Source: Epiperipatus broadwayi
Lineage: Eukaryota; Onychophora; Udeonychophora; Euonychophora; Peripatidae
Length of the DNA: 64,000 nt
Reading direction: 5' to 3'
NCBI GenBank assembly: GCA_028023455.1
Contig: JAQFVV010000013.1
Coordinates: forward strand, 1,676,001-1,740,000
In this document: one piece after another, positions 13,330 through 24,300 of the stretch
Numbering within the stretch: the first letter of the stretch is position 1
How the letters are laid out: each line of letters begins with the position of its first letter
The notes under the pieces: generated by a model
Seen by the model: the letters and a program-made list of their open reading frames with translations, nothing else
Database searches by the model: none
Told to the model about the DNA's origin: nothing
Position numbers and translations under genes: made by a program

Positions 13330-13740
13330 AATGTTTGGCAATAATTTATTCTCCTGAATATCATTTTTAACCATTATTGATCCACTGCAGGATGATTTCT
13401 TCAAGTTAAATCCCATTTCTCCAATCCATAATCTCTTTTTCCTCATCTCACTAGAAAACTTTATTTCATTCATCCATCTTACATGTGGTCTCTTCCTCAA
13501 TATTTTAGAATCTAATTTAAGATTTTACCTGTCTATCTATTATCTCTTTTAGCAACATATCCAGCACACCTCTTATCCATATATATTTTACTTTTGATTC
13601 TTTTTTATTCCCATTATACATCCCTGAAATCTCAGCATTTTGATAAGAGTACAGGTCTCAGATCCATAAGTAAAAATGGGTAAAGCAATATTTATTTTAA
13701 AATTTTTTTTCCCCAAAACTCTTTGACATATTTCCTTTTA
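13330..13740 (-). pseudogene. LINE reverse transcriptase C-terminal fragment (broken)
   Basis: On the minus strand the translation shows LPIFTYGSETC near 13690-13660, the post-polymerase motif usually seen as YGSETW in invertebrate endonuclease-reverse transcriptases. It then shows RKRPHVRWMNEI near 13495-13460, matching the GRPxxRW motif near the C-terminus, and finally a W-R-N..LEEIILQW-like end. The motifs lie in order but in different frames, with stops between, so this is a dead fragment. The palm domain is missing. The family is an RTE/craniofacial-development-2-like or similar LINE; the exact clade cannot be fixed from this length. Confidence 0.7.
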
Positions 13741-15907
13741 GTAATAAATTATTTCTACCAAAAGTACTCTATCCAAGTTTAATTTATCCATTATGTTTCT
13801 ATCTGTATTTAAAGATTCTTTTCTATATATTCTTTACATTTCAATATTATGTGACTATTTTCTTTACTAAGCTGCATGTGTGTTTATTATTTTTTTCAGG
13901 ATTTGTTTTTAAAATTATCACATTATAATAATTTTAATATTAATTTAAAACTCTTTTTGTCATACAATACTGTTAAAATTTATATTAAAAAAAATGTAAT
14001 GCTTATTTTCTGATACAGTGTATTTCTATTGTTATCCTCCTCTTTTTAAATTCATTTCAGTAATTTTTATATTAGAGTTACTGAATTCTGATAATTAGTA
14101 TACTCATCAACAGGAAACTTTGAAATTTATACTTGCAAAAATTCATTTTCTATTTCCAATTCATTAACTTTTATATTTTGTTGTTGTCGTCTTAATAAGG
14201 CATTCTAATCTTTTATTATTATTATTATTATTATTACATTAAAATGTTTATTTATATATATTACTACATTTCTTGACTATAGTTACTGTTTTATGGCCTT
14301 TTATTGACTCCATAAATCGAAATCATGATTTAAAATATCCATTACTTTTCGGTTTCACGTAATTCCTTTTTTTGTTGTTATGACCATTGTTTTCTTCAGA
14401 ATTTGAGCTTGTGGAAGCATCCAATGTGAAATGGTTATTTACAAATTTTTTATAATGAACTTTCCATTAATTAAAAAGCGATCAACATGAATTGATAAAT
14501 AAATTTATTAATTATATATTGTAAGAATAGTGATATTTCTAGTCTGTATTAATTGCAAAAGATGCAGAACTATTTTGAAGTATAAAAAGGATAAGGGTCT
14601 TTTTCTACTTTAGGTGAGAAATTTTTAATTTTAAAAGCATAAAAGGTTGATACTAGTAATCAGGAAGTCAGTGTTTTTTTTAGATTATAGTGATCATTCA
14701 ATAGTAACAATAATGAATTGAAGCAGCTTAAAAAGTATTACATAGTCCTGTATCAAGTAAACAAAAATTAAGTGCTAATTTATGGAAGATATTATATTGT
14801 TTAATATGACTAATTGCATATCTTTTGTTTAAGAATGGTTTTTTTTCCAACATTTCAATTGACCATAGTTGTTTTTTCCTAAGCTTATTTTTATTTGTTT
14901 ATGTAATATTGAAACAAAAAGGCTAAACTTACCATTCTAAAACAATGTGATATTACCATTATATGCAGTAGGAAAAGAGAAAAACTATTGTGAAACTGTT
15001 ACAAATAATTTTATGAAAGTATTTAAGGAAAATTATGAAGTGCTTCTCTGCAGTGTTTTAAGCATTTCATTGAGTTAAAACTACTTCATAGTAAAAATTT
15101 ATTCATTTTTGTTTAGTTATGAAAAAATGTTTTAATTAAATCATCAAACATTTTTTTATATATTTATTTAAGTAGAAATAATACATATGACAGTAAAGTC
15201 ATTTTATTAATATCTAAAGTTTTCCAATGATTTTACCCATTTTTTTTTTTTGCTATCTTAAAAATAATTTTTTAATGAATTTTTATTTAAATTAGCCTCC
15301 CACCTTTCCCCAGTTTTAGATCAATGAAAGAAGAAATGGTTTATTGTACTTATAGTCATGGATTATAATGCAAAACTTTAATTTACTTATTTTCTTTGAT
15401 AGAAATTTTAATAAACAATTTTGAAATTATTCCTTAAAAGATTAAAAGTAAAACCTGTGGCTTTTTGCTGCATAAACAGATAATATATATAAAACTATTT
15501 TTAATAAATATTTGAAAACAAAAATTAATGCATAATTAATTATATAATTTTATAAGAAATATAATGGAAACAAACTTATCAAAATTTACAATTTGTGAAT
15601 ATATATAAGTAATTTGTGAATACATATAAGTAATAGTTGTTTAAAATTTTAAAGTTTATGTTGTTTTTTTTAACATAATTTTAATTTTTTATCTTTCCAG
15701 GGTATTTTTTGTTAAGATAAAATTTTATCTTAGATTATAAAACTGAAATTATTGTGAAAATTGTCTCTTAAAATTGTTTTTTTTTTTTTTCTGTCAACAT
15801 ATAGCAGTCATTTAAAAAAAATGTTAAATTACTTACCAGATTAAAAGCCCCAATTGAAGGCATAGCATTAATTACTATTTAATGAAATATTACATTATTA
15901 TATATCC
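13741..15907. other. AT-rich intergenic DNA with a (TTA)n microsatellite
   Basis: Low-complexity AT-rich sequence. The only discrete feature is a TTA trinucleotide run at 14213-14236. The repeated phrase aatttgtgaata(c)atataagtaa at about 15590-15635 is a small tandem duplication. Confidence 0.5.
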
Positions 15908-17583
15908 TTTTAGAACACTGTTTCTTAAAGTGGAGTTGCAAAAAAAATTTGGAAAATTACCCCTTAAACTTTTTTTCATAAATTTTCTACTATGAATAAA
16001 AATTTGCATTCATTTTATGTCAAATATTATTCGCCACATGCTTTGAACAAATTGTTCAACTACACAGTCACACTGTACAGATACCATCCTACTTGCCAAT
16101 ATTTGGATATACCAATAGACTGCCATGAAATCAGAATTATTTTTTGCGATTCTTCCGCAAGTCCAAATTTTGAGTTGCATGCCTTTGCCTGCCTTTTGGC
16201 AACCCCATGGAGCAATGCCTTCAAAATCTACACACAAACCGTTTTAGAAGCATGTAAATGCAGTTCTCATCACCTAACAGAGTGCATACGTTTCTTTAAA
16301 AATGGAATTTTTAAATTCAAAAATTGACAACTTGTAATTTATACAAACAACATTTAGAAAAATGTGATAACTATGAGATATATAAGCAGACACTTATACC
16401 TTTTAAAAACTAGTATTTGGAAAACAAAATAACAATTTCTATTTTTTTGTATTAATATTTGTGTTTGTTTAATATAAGAAACAAATTATGTGAGTGATGA
16501 AATTATTGCACATACTATTGTTTTATATGGTAAAATAAAATAATTGATGGATAATGAAATGAAAACAAAAATTAATACAAAAGCCAGAAGCTATAAAATT
16601 TAAGAGCAATGTTCCAAAGTTACACATGGTTATGGGCATTTGAAAAAAGCAAATTTAGTATTAAGATACTAATTTTTAAAAGAAAATTTTCCTTTGCAAG
16701 TTCTGTGTCATCCAACAACACAAATATACAGCTATAATCTTTTTTTTCTATTTAAAATAAACCCAAGAATTGGAAAAAGCTTATTAAAAGTATAACTGAA
16801 GATGAGAATCAAATAATAATTGGTTTGTTTGTTATTATCCCTAGCTATGGTTATGTGAGGTACTTGATTTTAAAGTAGTCACGAATATTAAAATAAATAC
16901 CTACATATTTCAATAAAAAAAATATTTCTTATATTAAATAAACCCAAATATTAATACTGGATTTTTTTTGTTTTCCTAATACAAATTTTTAAAATACCTC
17001 TAATAGTTATCATACCTTTCTAATTTGTGTAAATTACAAATCAGTTTGTCAGTTTTTTAAATTGAATATTCCATTTAGATGCATGCACTTTGTTAGGTAC
17101 CAAGAGCTATATTTAGACACAACTCCTAATGGTTCCCACCCAACAGTGTCAGATTGGTAATGTGCTTGTTGGCCTATTTTGAGTTATAAGTCATTCATAA
17201 GTAGGGTGGTGTCTGTATATTGAATTTAGCTTATTTGTATATGTTTGTTGAAGGATATATTTTGTGTTTTTGTCTACTACCTAATGATTTTTGTGAACAA
17301 GGCTTCACCAACCAGGTAAATTAATATATATATTTATCTTACACATGAAATAAATCAGTAAAATATTTTTCCACATTTTATTTTATGTATATCCAACAAT
17401 ATTCATTAAATTTGCTGATTGAAATTGACATTTAAAAGTTAGGTTATGTAAAAATATATTAAGAGTTCACATAGTACATTTTCTTAAACTAAATATATGT
17501 TTTATGAAAATATAAAAAACTTGTTTATTATTTATAATTATTTTTTATAAAATGAGTATACTTATTTCAGAATATTCCTAAAT

Positions 17584-18044
17584 ATGGATAAATGATTAGA
17601 AAGAAATCATGTCAGTGTAGATGCAGAAGTTCTTGCTGAAGCAGAAAGCAGTAAAAATAAAGAAATGAGTCCAACATCAACACAAACATCAGGAAAGAAC
17701 TGTTCTTAGCTGCTGCAGTACAAATTATAGAAACTTTATGGAAAAAATTATGCAGATGAATTAAGGAAAATTCCTCTTTATAATGATACAGTAACTAAAA
17801 GAATTTCAGAAATTAGCAGTGGCAATTTCAGCAACTTATTCAGAGAATCAACGGAAGTCCAAAACTTTCCAATTCATCTGGATGAGTTGACAGACATTAT
17901 AAATTTACTTCAATTCTTAATGTGTGTTAGGTATTGTTATGATGATAATATACACAATGATTTACTGTTTTGTCAGTTAATAAACTGTCATATAGCAGGT
18001 GAAGATATTTTTCTAAAAATAAATGATTTTTTCAAAGGATTGAA
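17584..18044 (+). pseudogene. hAT transposase, N-terminal half (ZBED5/SCAND3-like, broken)
   Basis: The start is placed at 17584 because the frame opens MDK-stop-LERN, where the family has MDKWLKR (TGG changed to TGA), just after a good acceptor site. The segment normally holding the BED zinc finger is absent: the text runs from KEMSPTSTQTSGKN straight to LLAAAVQ.., so an internal deletion is inferred. After a frameshift come YADELRKIPLYNDTVTKRIS and HLDELTDIINLLQF, matching the conserved LDESTD block that carries the first catalytic Asp of the hAT RNase-H fold. Then come FLMCVRYCYDD and GEDIFLKINDFF. The frame is lost where the foldback repeat enters at 18045. Confidence 0.85.
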
Positions 18045-19083
18045 CAGAGGCAAAACTCCATACATTAGTGCCACTCAATGCAAGCCAGAGTAATCAATAG
18101 ATGTAGGAAAGGTTTGTGCATAAATCCCTATCTAGTGCCTACTCATCCAATATCCCCAGAATAGTTTTTAGGTTGTGTACTTTTATCAGTGAGGATCCTT
18201 GGATCTGAGAGCACTACACCTAGATATTAGGATCTAATGCAATCCTTGAGCAGCGACCTTGTACTTTTTTAACTGATTAAAGCTTTGAGTTTCCAAAATG
18301 AAAACACAATAATGTTTTCAAGCTAAACTTATTAGCTTGTATAGATGTGAACTCACTTCGGTGTCCATACTTTTGGTGTCTTTGGTAATAACCACAGTTA
18401 CCATAATCCTATTGGGCAGGATTGACATTAAACCTTCAAACATCACATAATCACTATTCTTATGCTTACACAAGCTATTTTCCACAAGGGCAAAACTCCT
18501 CTTCGATGAAAGCTATAAGCTAGAAACTAGTCTGAGAATACTGGATGATGCACAAACCTTCATGCATCCATTGATTACTCTGGCTTATACTGAGAGGTGC
18601 ACTGTATGGAGAGTTTTGCATAAAGAATGGTGATTGTGTGATGTTTGATAATTTGATACCTATCCTACCTAATAGAATTATAATGACTGTTATTAAAAAA
18701 ACCAAAGACACAAAATTATATGGATGCTGAACAGAGCTTAGTTTGAAAACATTGTGTTTTCATGTTGGACTCAAAGCTTTTATAGTTAGTTAAAAAAGTA
18801 AAAGGTGGCTGCTGGAGGATTGCATTAGATCCTAAGATCTTGATGCAGTGCTCTTAGATACAAGACTCCTCACTGATGAAAGCCACAAGGTAGAAATTAA
18901 TCTGGGAATATTGAATGAGTAGGCATTAGATAGGGATTTTATACACAAACCTTCCTTTATCCATTGATTACTCAGGCTTGCCCTGAGTGGTGCTACTGCA
19001 TGGAGAGTTTTGCCTCTGTGGAAAGCAGCTTGTGTATGTAAGCTTAAAGAATGGTGATCATGTAATTTTGGTGGTTTAATAAG
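18045..19083. repeat. Foldback repeat (family A) inserted in the hAT transposase
   Basis: The left end cagaggcaaaactcc (18045) is matched, reverse-complemented, by ggagagttttgcctctg ending at 19018. The arms of about 330 bp agree at many places (cctactca(t/c)ccaata, gagagcact, atcctaagatct, aatgttttca). A third, internal partial copy of the same end lies at 18480-18625. It interrupts the hAT transposase exactly between the GEDIF..DFF block and the AAAM block. A possible imperfect target duplication is gattgaa (18038-18044) and aattgaa (19084-19090). The open frames here (18520-18711 and 18832-19131, minus) are shadows of the repeat. Confidence 0.8.
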
Positions 19084-19090
19084 AATTGAA

Positions 19091-20012
19091 TTGGAATAAC
19101 TATTGGTATATTTATCAATGGGCAGCAGCAATGAAGGGTTAGATGTAGGATTCTTAGCAAAAGTTAAATCTATAAAGGATGAGAAAATAGTTCTTACCTA
19201 TTGTATGATCTATCGCGAAGCATTTGTAGCTAAAAACCTATCTACAGATCTCTGTCTGGTGTCAGTAGGTGCCATAAAAATTATAAATTTTATAAAATGT
19301 CATGCATTAAATTGCAGATTATTTACAATTTTATGCAAAGATATGGGGTCAGATTACCAACCAGTCATTACAAACAGAAGTTAGGTGGTTATTGAAGGAC
19401 AAACTTGAAAATGATTATTATAACTGAAAGATGAAATTATTATATTTTTATTAGAAAAAAAATGTTTTTTCACAATGAAACTTTGATTTGCAAATTGTGT
19501 TATTTGTGTGATATATTTGAGAAATTAAATGAACTAAACATGTATCTTCAAGGTGAGAATACAAACATTTTAATTTTGTATGGTAAAATTCATGCATATA
19601 GGAAAAAGATAACCATATGGATGTCAAGTGTGGAGAATGGCACATTCAAAATGTTTTCAAGTACAAATGATTTTATTAGTGAAAATAATTTGGATAATAA
19701 TTTAATTAAGAAAAAAATAATTGATTGTTTGTCATGTTTACACAAAAAATTTGATAAATATTATTCATCAGATTTAGATATAGAACAGTTCAAGTGGGTT
19801 TAAAATCCATTTCTAATAGAAATGGAACAAGCAAAACATTTGCCTATTAATGCCCAAAGAAGAATTTGCTGGACTCAGTTCTGATTTGAGACTTCAAAAC
19901 AAGTTTAGTAAACAGTCAATAAATTTTTTTTGACTCACAATAAAGATTAGAATATCCATTATTGTCTGAATTGGCAATAGTAATTCTTTTCCCATTACAA
20001 GTATTTGTGTGA
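19091..20012 (+). pseudogene. hAT transposase, C-terminal half (ZBED5/SCAND3-like, broken)
   Basis: Continues the transposase after the foldback insertion. YQWAAAMKG occupies the place of the family block TDGAAAMTG, so the catalytic Asp appears lost. KVKSIKDEKIVLTYCMIYRE and AFVAKNLSTDL match the CxxHREALAxKxLxPDL block, with His changed to Tyr. INFIKCHALNCRLFTILCKD and then, after a frameshift at 19379, EVRWLLK match NFIKxxALxSRLFxxLCxxM and EVRWLSRG. The open frame 19462-19803 gives KLNELNMYLQGENTNI and FDKYYSSDLDIEQFKWV. The last part (about 19858-20012) shows EFAGLSSDLRLQNKF and PLLSELA-like text of the hAT C-terminal dimerisation region. Several frameshifts and stops make it inactive. 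Confidence 0.9.
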
Positions 20013-20417
20013 AACCGTGTTTTTGATAACGGTAAACATAAAAACTAACAGCACAATTGTCTTACCAATATTGAAAATGCTATGAGACCTGCATTGACAA
20101 AAATTAATTACATTTATTGTGCTTAAGTAGGCAAGCTATCCCATTCCACTAAATTTAATTTTAATATTGTTTATAATGTTATTAATATTGTTTATTTTTT
20201 ATTTTTTCAATGTTGTAAGAACTACAGTAACTTTTATTTGATTTTTAGTGCTTGTGATTTTTTTCAAAGATAGTTTATTACATTTATGTAATAAAATATA
20301 GACTTCATACAATGTTGTTTTAATATTTTTTTACACATTGATAGTGGTCATTGGAATTTTTTAAATTTCAAAGGGGGTCAGGAATTTAAAAAAAGGTTAA
20401 GAACCACTGTTCTAGAA

Positions 20418-21110
20418 GAATATAGGATTTTAAACTTGAAAATGAATATATAAATAAGTGACAGCAATGTTTGTGTTTATGAAAATTAAGCTAGATCTTG
20501 GTGTACTGTAATTAGGATTTTTGCATAAAATTTAATTAATTTTTTGTATTAGATTTTACAGTGGTTTAGAATAATTGCAAAACAGATAATCATTATTGTA
20601 TTGTAAACCTTTTTTTCATTTTAGTGCTGCAATTCAGTTTTCATTGTAGTTTTTGAAAGAAAATATATATTTCATTAATTCTGTTGCTATTAAAATTTAC
20701 TTGGGGATTTTTTTTCTATCAGAATCATCATGATATAGAAGCAAAATCATTCAAGTAAATCATGTCCACAAATTAAAAATGTTTAGTATCATAGTTTAGT
20801 ATTTGCTTTATAATTTCTTTTGTGATTTTACTTTTGTGTTTTGAAATTTAAATTATAGACAGCACATCTTTACAATTGGTCTCATTGGAGACTTTTTAGA
20901 ATGGAAATCTTGGATTATTCTTTTAAGTACACCAATTAGCTAATTAGTAATTAGCCACAGGAAATAAAATCACTACTCAAATAAAAATATAAATAGGATG
21001 GTTTTTCAGGAAATATTTTTTTTATTATCATTTTAGAATGGTATTTTTTAAATGATTGCATTAACTAATTGTCAAAACTAAAACATAATATTATTAAGAA
21101 CATTTTATTT
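20418..21110. other. AT-rich intergenic DNA
   Basis: No coding or repeat signal recognised downstream of the hAT. Confidence 0.5.
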
Positions 21111-21312
21111 GGAAGATTTTATTAATATATTATTTTTTCACATTCATACTATTATCTCTATCTTATTAATCCTAGACATTTTTTCCAACTGGCTGCTTAA
21201 TCTAATACTATAAGGAAGATATTATTAATATATTATTTTTTCACATTCATACTATCATTTCTATCTTATTAATCCTAGACATTTTTTCCAACAGGCTGCT
21301 TAATCTAATAGT
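21111..21312 (+). repeat. Recent tandem duplication, about 103-bp unit
   Basis: Copy 1 (21111-21213, starting ggaagat) and copy 2 (21214-about 21312) are nearly identical. They share tattattttttcacattcat, the ttattaatcctagac block and ggctgcttaatctaata. Only a few substitutions are visible (attatct/atcattt, actggct/acaggct). There is no coding capacity. Confidence 0.9.
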
Positions 21313-24300
21313 ACATGCTATACATGTTTAAGAATTGATTTATAAAGAACTGTATACATTATTATAAAATTTACAAAAGTTTAATTGCTGAGCAGTATTT
21401 ATTTATTCAACTTTAACTGTGCCATCATTTTTGTTGTGCTTGAATACTGGGTAGATTTGCAGTAGATGACAGAGCTGGAATGGAATAGTAAAAATTTAAA
21501 AGCATTGTGTAAACTGCTGAAGTCATGGGAGATGTTCTTAATTTTATAGCAGTTTAATTTATCACTCTTGAGATTATTGTTACAATTACAAGCAAATCCT
21601 TTCTAAAATAGATTAATATGTTTTATTATAATATCACATTTTTTAAAAGTGCTTTTCTATCTATAGCCTCTTATTTAATTGTATTTGTAAGAGCATGAAC
21701 AAAAGTAACAATTACTCTGCATTAATCAAATGAAAGAACAGATCAACTATCCAAAAATATTTTTTCCTCCAACAGCCAAAATATATCTTTTTATAAAGAA
21801 ATGATCATTTAAAGTAGTTATATTTTAAATTATATATCAAATGATTTGAATAGAACCTCTTTTCCTCGTAAGAATTATGAAGACATTGACCTCATAATAT
21901 TCACATTAGTTGAAGAGAACTTTTATGTTTATTATAACCCAATAGATATTTGAGAGCTTGGGATTTTTATTTAATTGAGAATAATCCCTCAAAGTTTTTT
22001 TTATAAACTTTTCATTATTTGGCTCCACTTCTTTCTTATTTCAAAAGCACATTTATTTGCACTTACCAATATATTCATTGTATACATATATATATATCAT
22101 AAATTATTTAGTTACTTTTCAAAGAGAATGTATCTCCATTGTGGATTGACGGAATAGTAGATTCTTACCCAGAAGAACCTATTGTAATCTGAGAAACTAA
22201 TAACTATCTTCAGTTCATTGTTTGCATATGCTTAGAGTTGAGTCTCAAGTAAGATTTTCTCTGTGATATGGTATCCCGGATTATGTAGTTTTTGATTAAT
22301 CTACATGTATTTTTGTATTTAGAAATGTCATGAAAATTTGAATTGAATGAGTATCAGAATTAAAGAAAAAAAAAAATTTATTCAGAAGATATAGCAGGTT
22401 TAAGTGATAATAGATCTTAATTGTTTTTGGGAATGGACTGTATTGTGAATAGTTTAGAATGAAGCATTATTTACAATGAAAAGTCTTTATTAGCAATACT
22501 AAGTGAATCAGCTTTATTTTCCAGACCTACTTGTTTAGATTATTTTTGTTTTTATCTCTCTGTCTTGTTAGAAACCTTCACAATTTTCTATTTCAAATAC
22601 TTTTTTTTTTACCCCCTTAAATTTCTCTCCCTTCATTTTTCATATAGTAAACATTGCTATTTCCTGTAAATATTTGAGTATTTAATATCAAATCTCTTCT
22701 ACTGTAAGATTTGCCTTTTTGTTATGTTTGGTTTATAAATTTTGAATAACCAAAAATTTTGATAATATTTTTACCTTCCTATAATAATTATTTATATGAA
22801 CACAAAGAAAGAAGATTAACTTTATAATATTTTAACCTCCATGACATATTTCTGTAAAAAAATTCCTTTTATATCTGTATCCTACTAAAATTCTGGGACA
22901 CATAAACCTAGTAAGCACACATCTAATGGGATTAATCTTTTCTTTTTGCTTTTTAATTGATTCTTCATTTTAACATAAAATTACAGAATACTCAATCTCA
23001 GAGATTTTGAATATACATTTGCTATTTCTGTAATTTGGAATAAAAGACAATATATCAAAACTGGTTCAGGTGAAATGAGGAGATTCAAGTACCTATATAT
23101 CTTACATTGCTCATCTATCTAATGATTCCCAGATGAGATTAATCTCTTAAGTCAGTGGATGACTGCCTAATCAGCAGATCATAGTTTTTCTATATTACTG
23201 ATTTTAACAGACTTGCATCATATTTTTTATTATTATATTTAAATCATTCTAATCACATTGTTCAGTAAACTTCAAACATTTATTAATCATTCAACCATAT
23301 TGGCATTACTCCAACCTTGTATCATATTATTTTGTCTGGTGACACTATAAATTAAAAATGTTGATTTTTTTCTCTCTATTTAATGGCAAATTCTATTAAT
23401 GATGACCTAATTTTGTTGTAAAAAACTGGAAAAGTTATATAAGTAAAACAATTATATTAAAAATAGATTTTCAACCTTTATCTGCTTTTATTCTCCAGTT
23501 AAATTTTTGTTGTTATAGTTAAAAAAAAGAAAAACAATTGTTGATTGTATGTAAATTGTATGAAAAAAATGTTAATGTCTTTTTTAAAAAAATATATGTA
23601 TATATCATATCTGGTTACAGTAAATAAACAACATGGTGTATTGTTAAAAAATTATCATCATATTTTGTCTGCACCATCCTCTTAATACAATTTATTTAGA
23701 GTTACCTATAAACTTTGACAAATCTTTCATATCTTTAAGGGAGAAAAAATTTTTAACAATTAAATTCACACAAATTATTTTTTGATAATTAGGCAATAAT
23801 AAAAATGTTCACACTATTGTGCAACTCAGTTGAAGGCAGACTGAAATAGCAAATTTTTTTACCCATGATTTCTATTTTAACTGTTAGTAATATCTGAATT
23901 ATATTAGACATGAACTTTAGTGTGGTTTTTTTTTTTTTGATATCTACATTTTTTTTCAGTACTAATACATTTGTTTTTTGTTTTTTCTAATTTGTCTTCT
24001 TCATTCTTTAATTACATATTTCTAAGCCATCAGGGTTTTTATTTTATTTTAATGGTTTCTAATTTTTATATATATTTCAATAAAATTTTTTCTATTTGAT
24101 TGTAGAATCTTTCCATATTCTGCAAAAAATAAGAGTAGAGAATAGTACATATGAAAAGAGAAACAACTCTTAGCAAGTGCAAAATCAGAAACTCATCTAG
24201 CTTATGTGTCAAGAATAGAATTACTTTATTTTGAAATGTTATTTTTATTGCTATATACTGAGGAATCATTTGATATCATTTAAATATGTAATCTTGTGCA

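Larger units (their letters stand above)
15916..20409 (+). mobile_element. Buster-type hAT transposon, full-length but broken
   Basis: The left end reads cactgtttcttaaag and the right end, reverse-complemented, reads cagtggttcttaacc, a typical hAT terminal inverted repeat. The 8-base flanks are ttttagaa (15908-15915) and ttctagaa (20410-20417). They differ at one base and both have TA in the middle, as known for the Buster group of hATs (nnnTAnnn). Inside are a possible 5' non-coding exon, a putative intron 17316-17570 (caggtaaat ... cttatttcag), and a transposase related to the ZBED5/SCAND3/FAM200 group. The transposase is broken by stops, frameshifts, loss of the BED finger and a 1-kb foldback insertion. 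Without the insertion the element would be about 3.4 kb. The 111-codon frame at 15992-16327 lies upstream of the transposase start and is not convincing as protein. Confidence 0.9.

Noticed and set aside
14213-14236. CRISPR-like or satellite array
   Set aside because: It is a plain TTA microsatellite; no spaced repeat array of CRISPR type exists in the window.
15992-16327. 111-codon open frame inside the hAT
   Set aside because: Lies in the 5' non-coding part of the element before the putative intron; overlaps a minus-strand frame of equal quality and matches no transposase domain.
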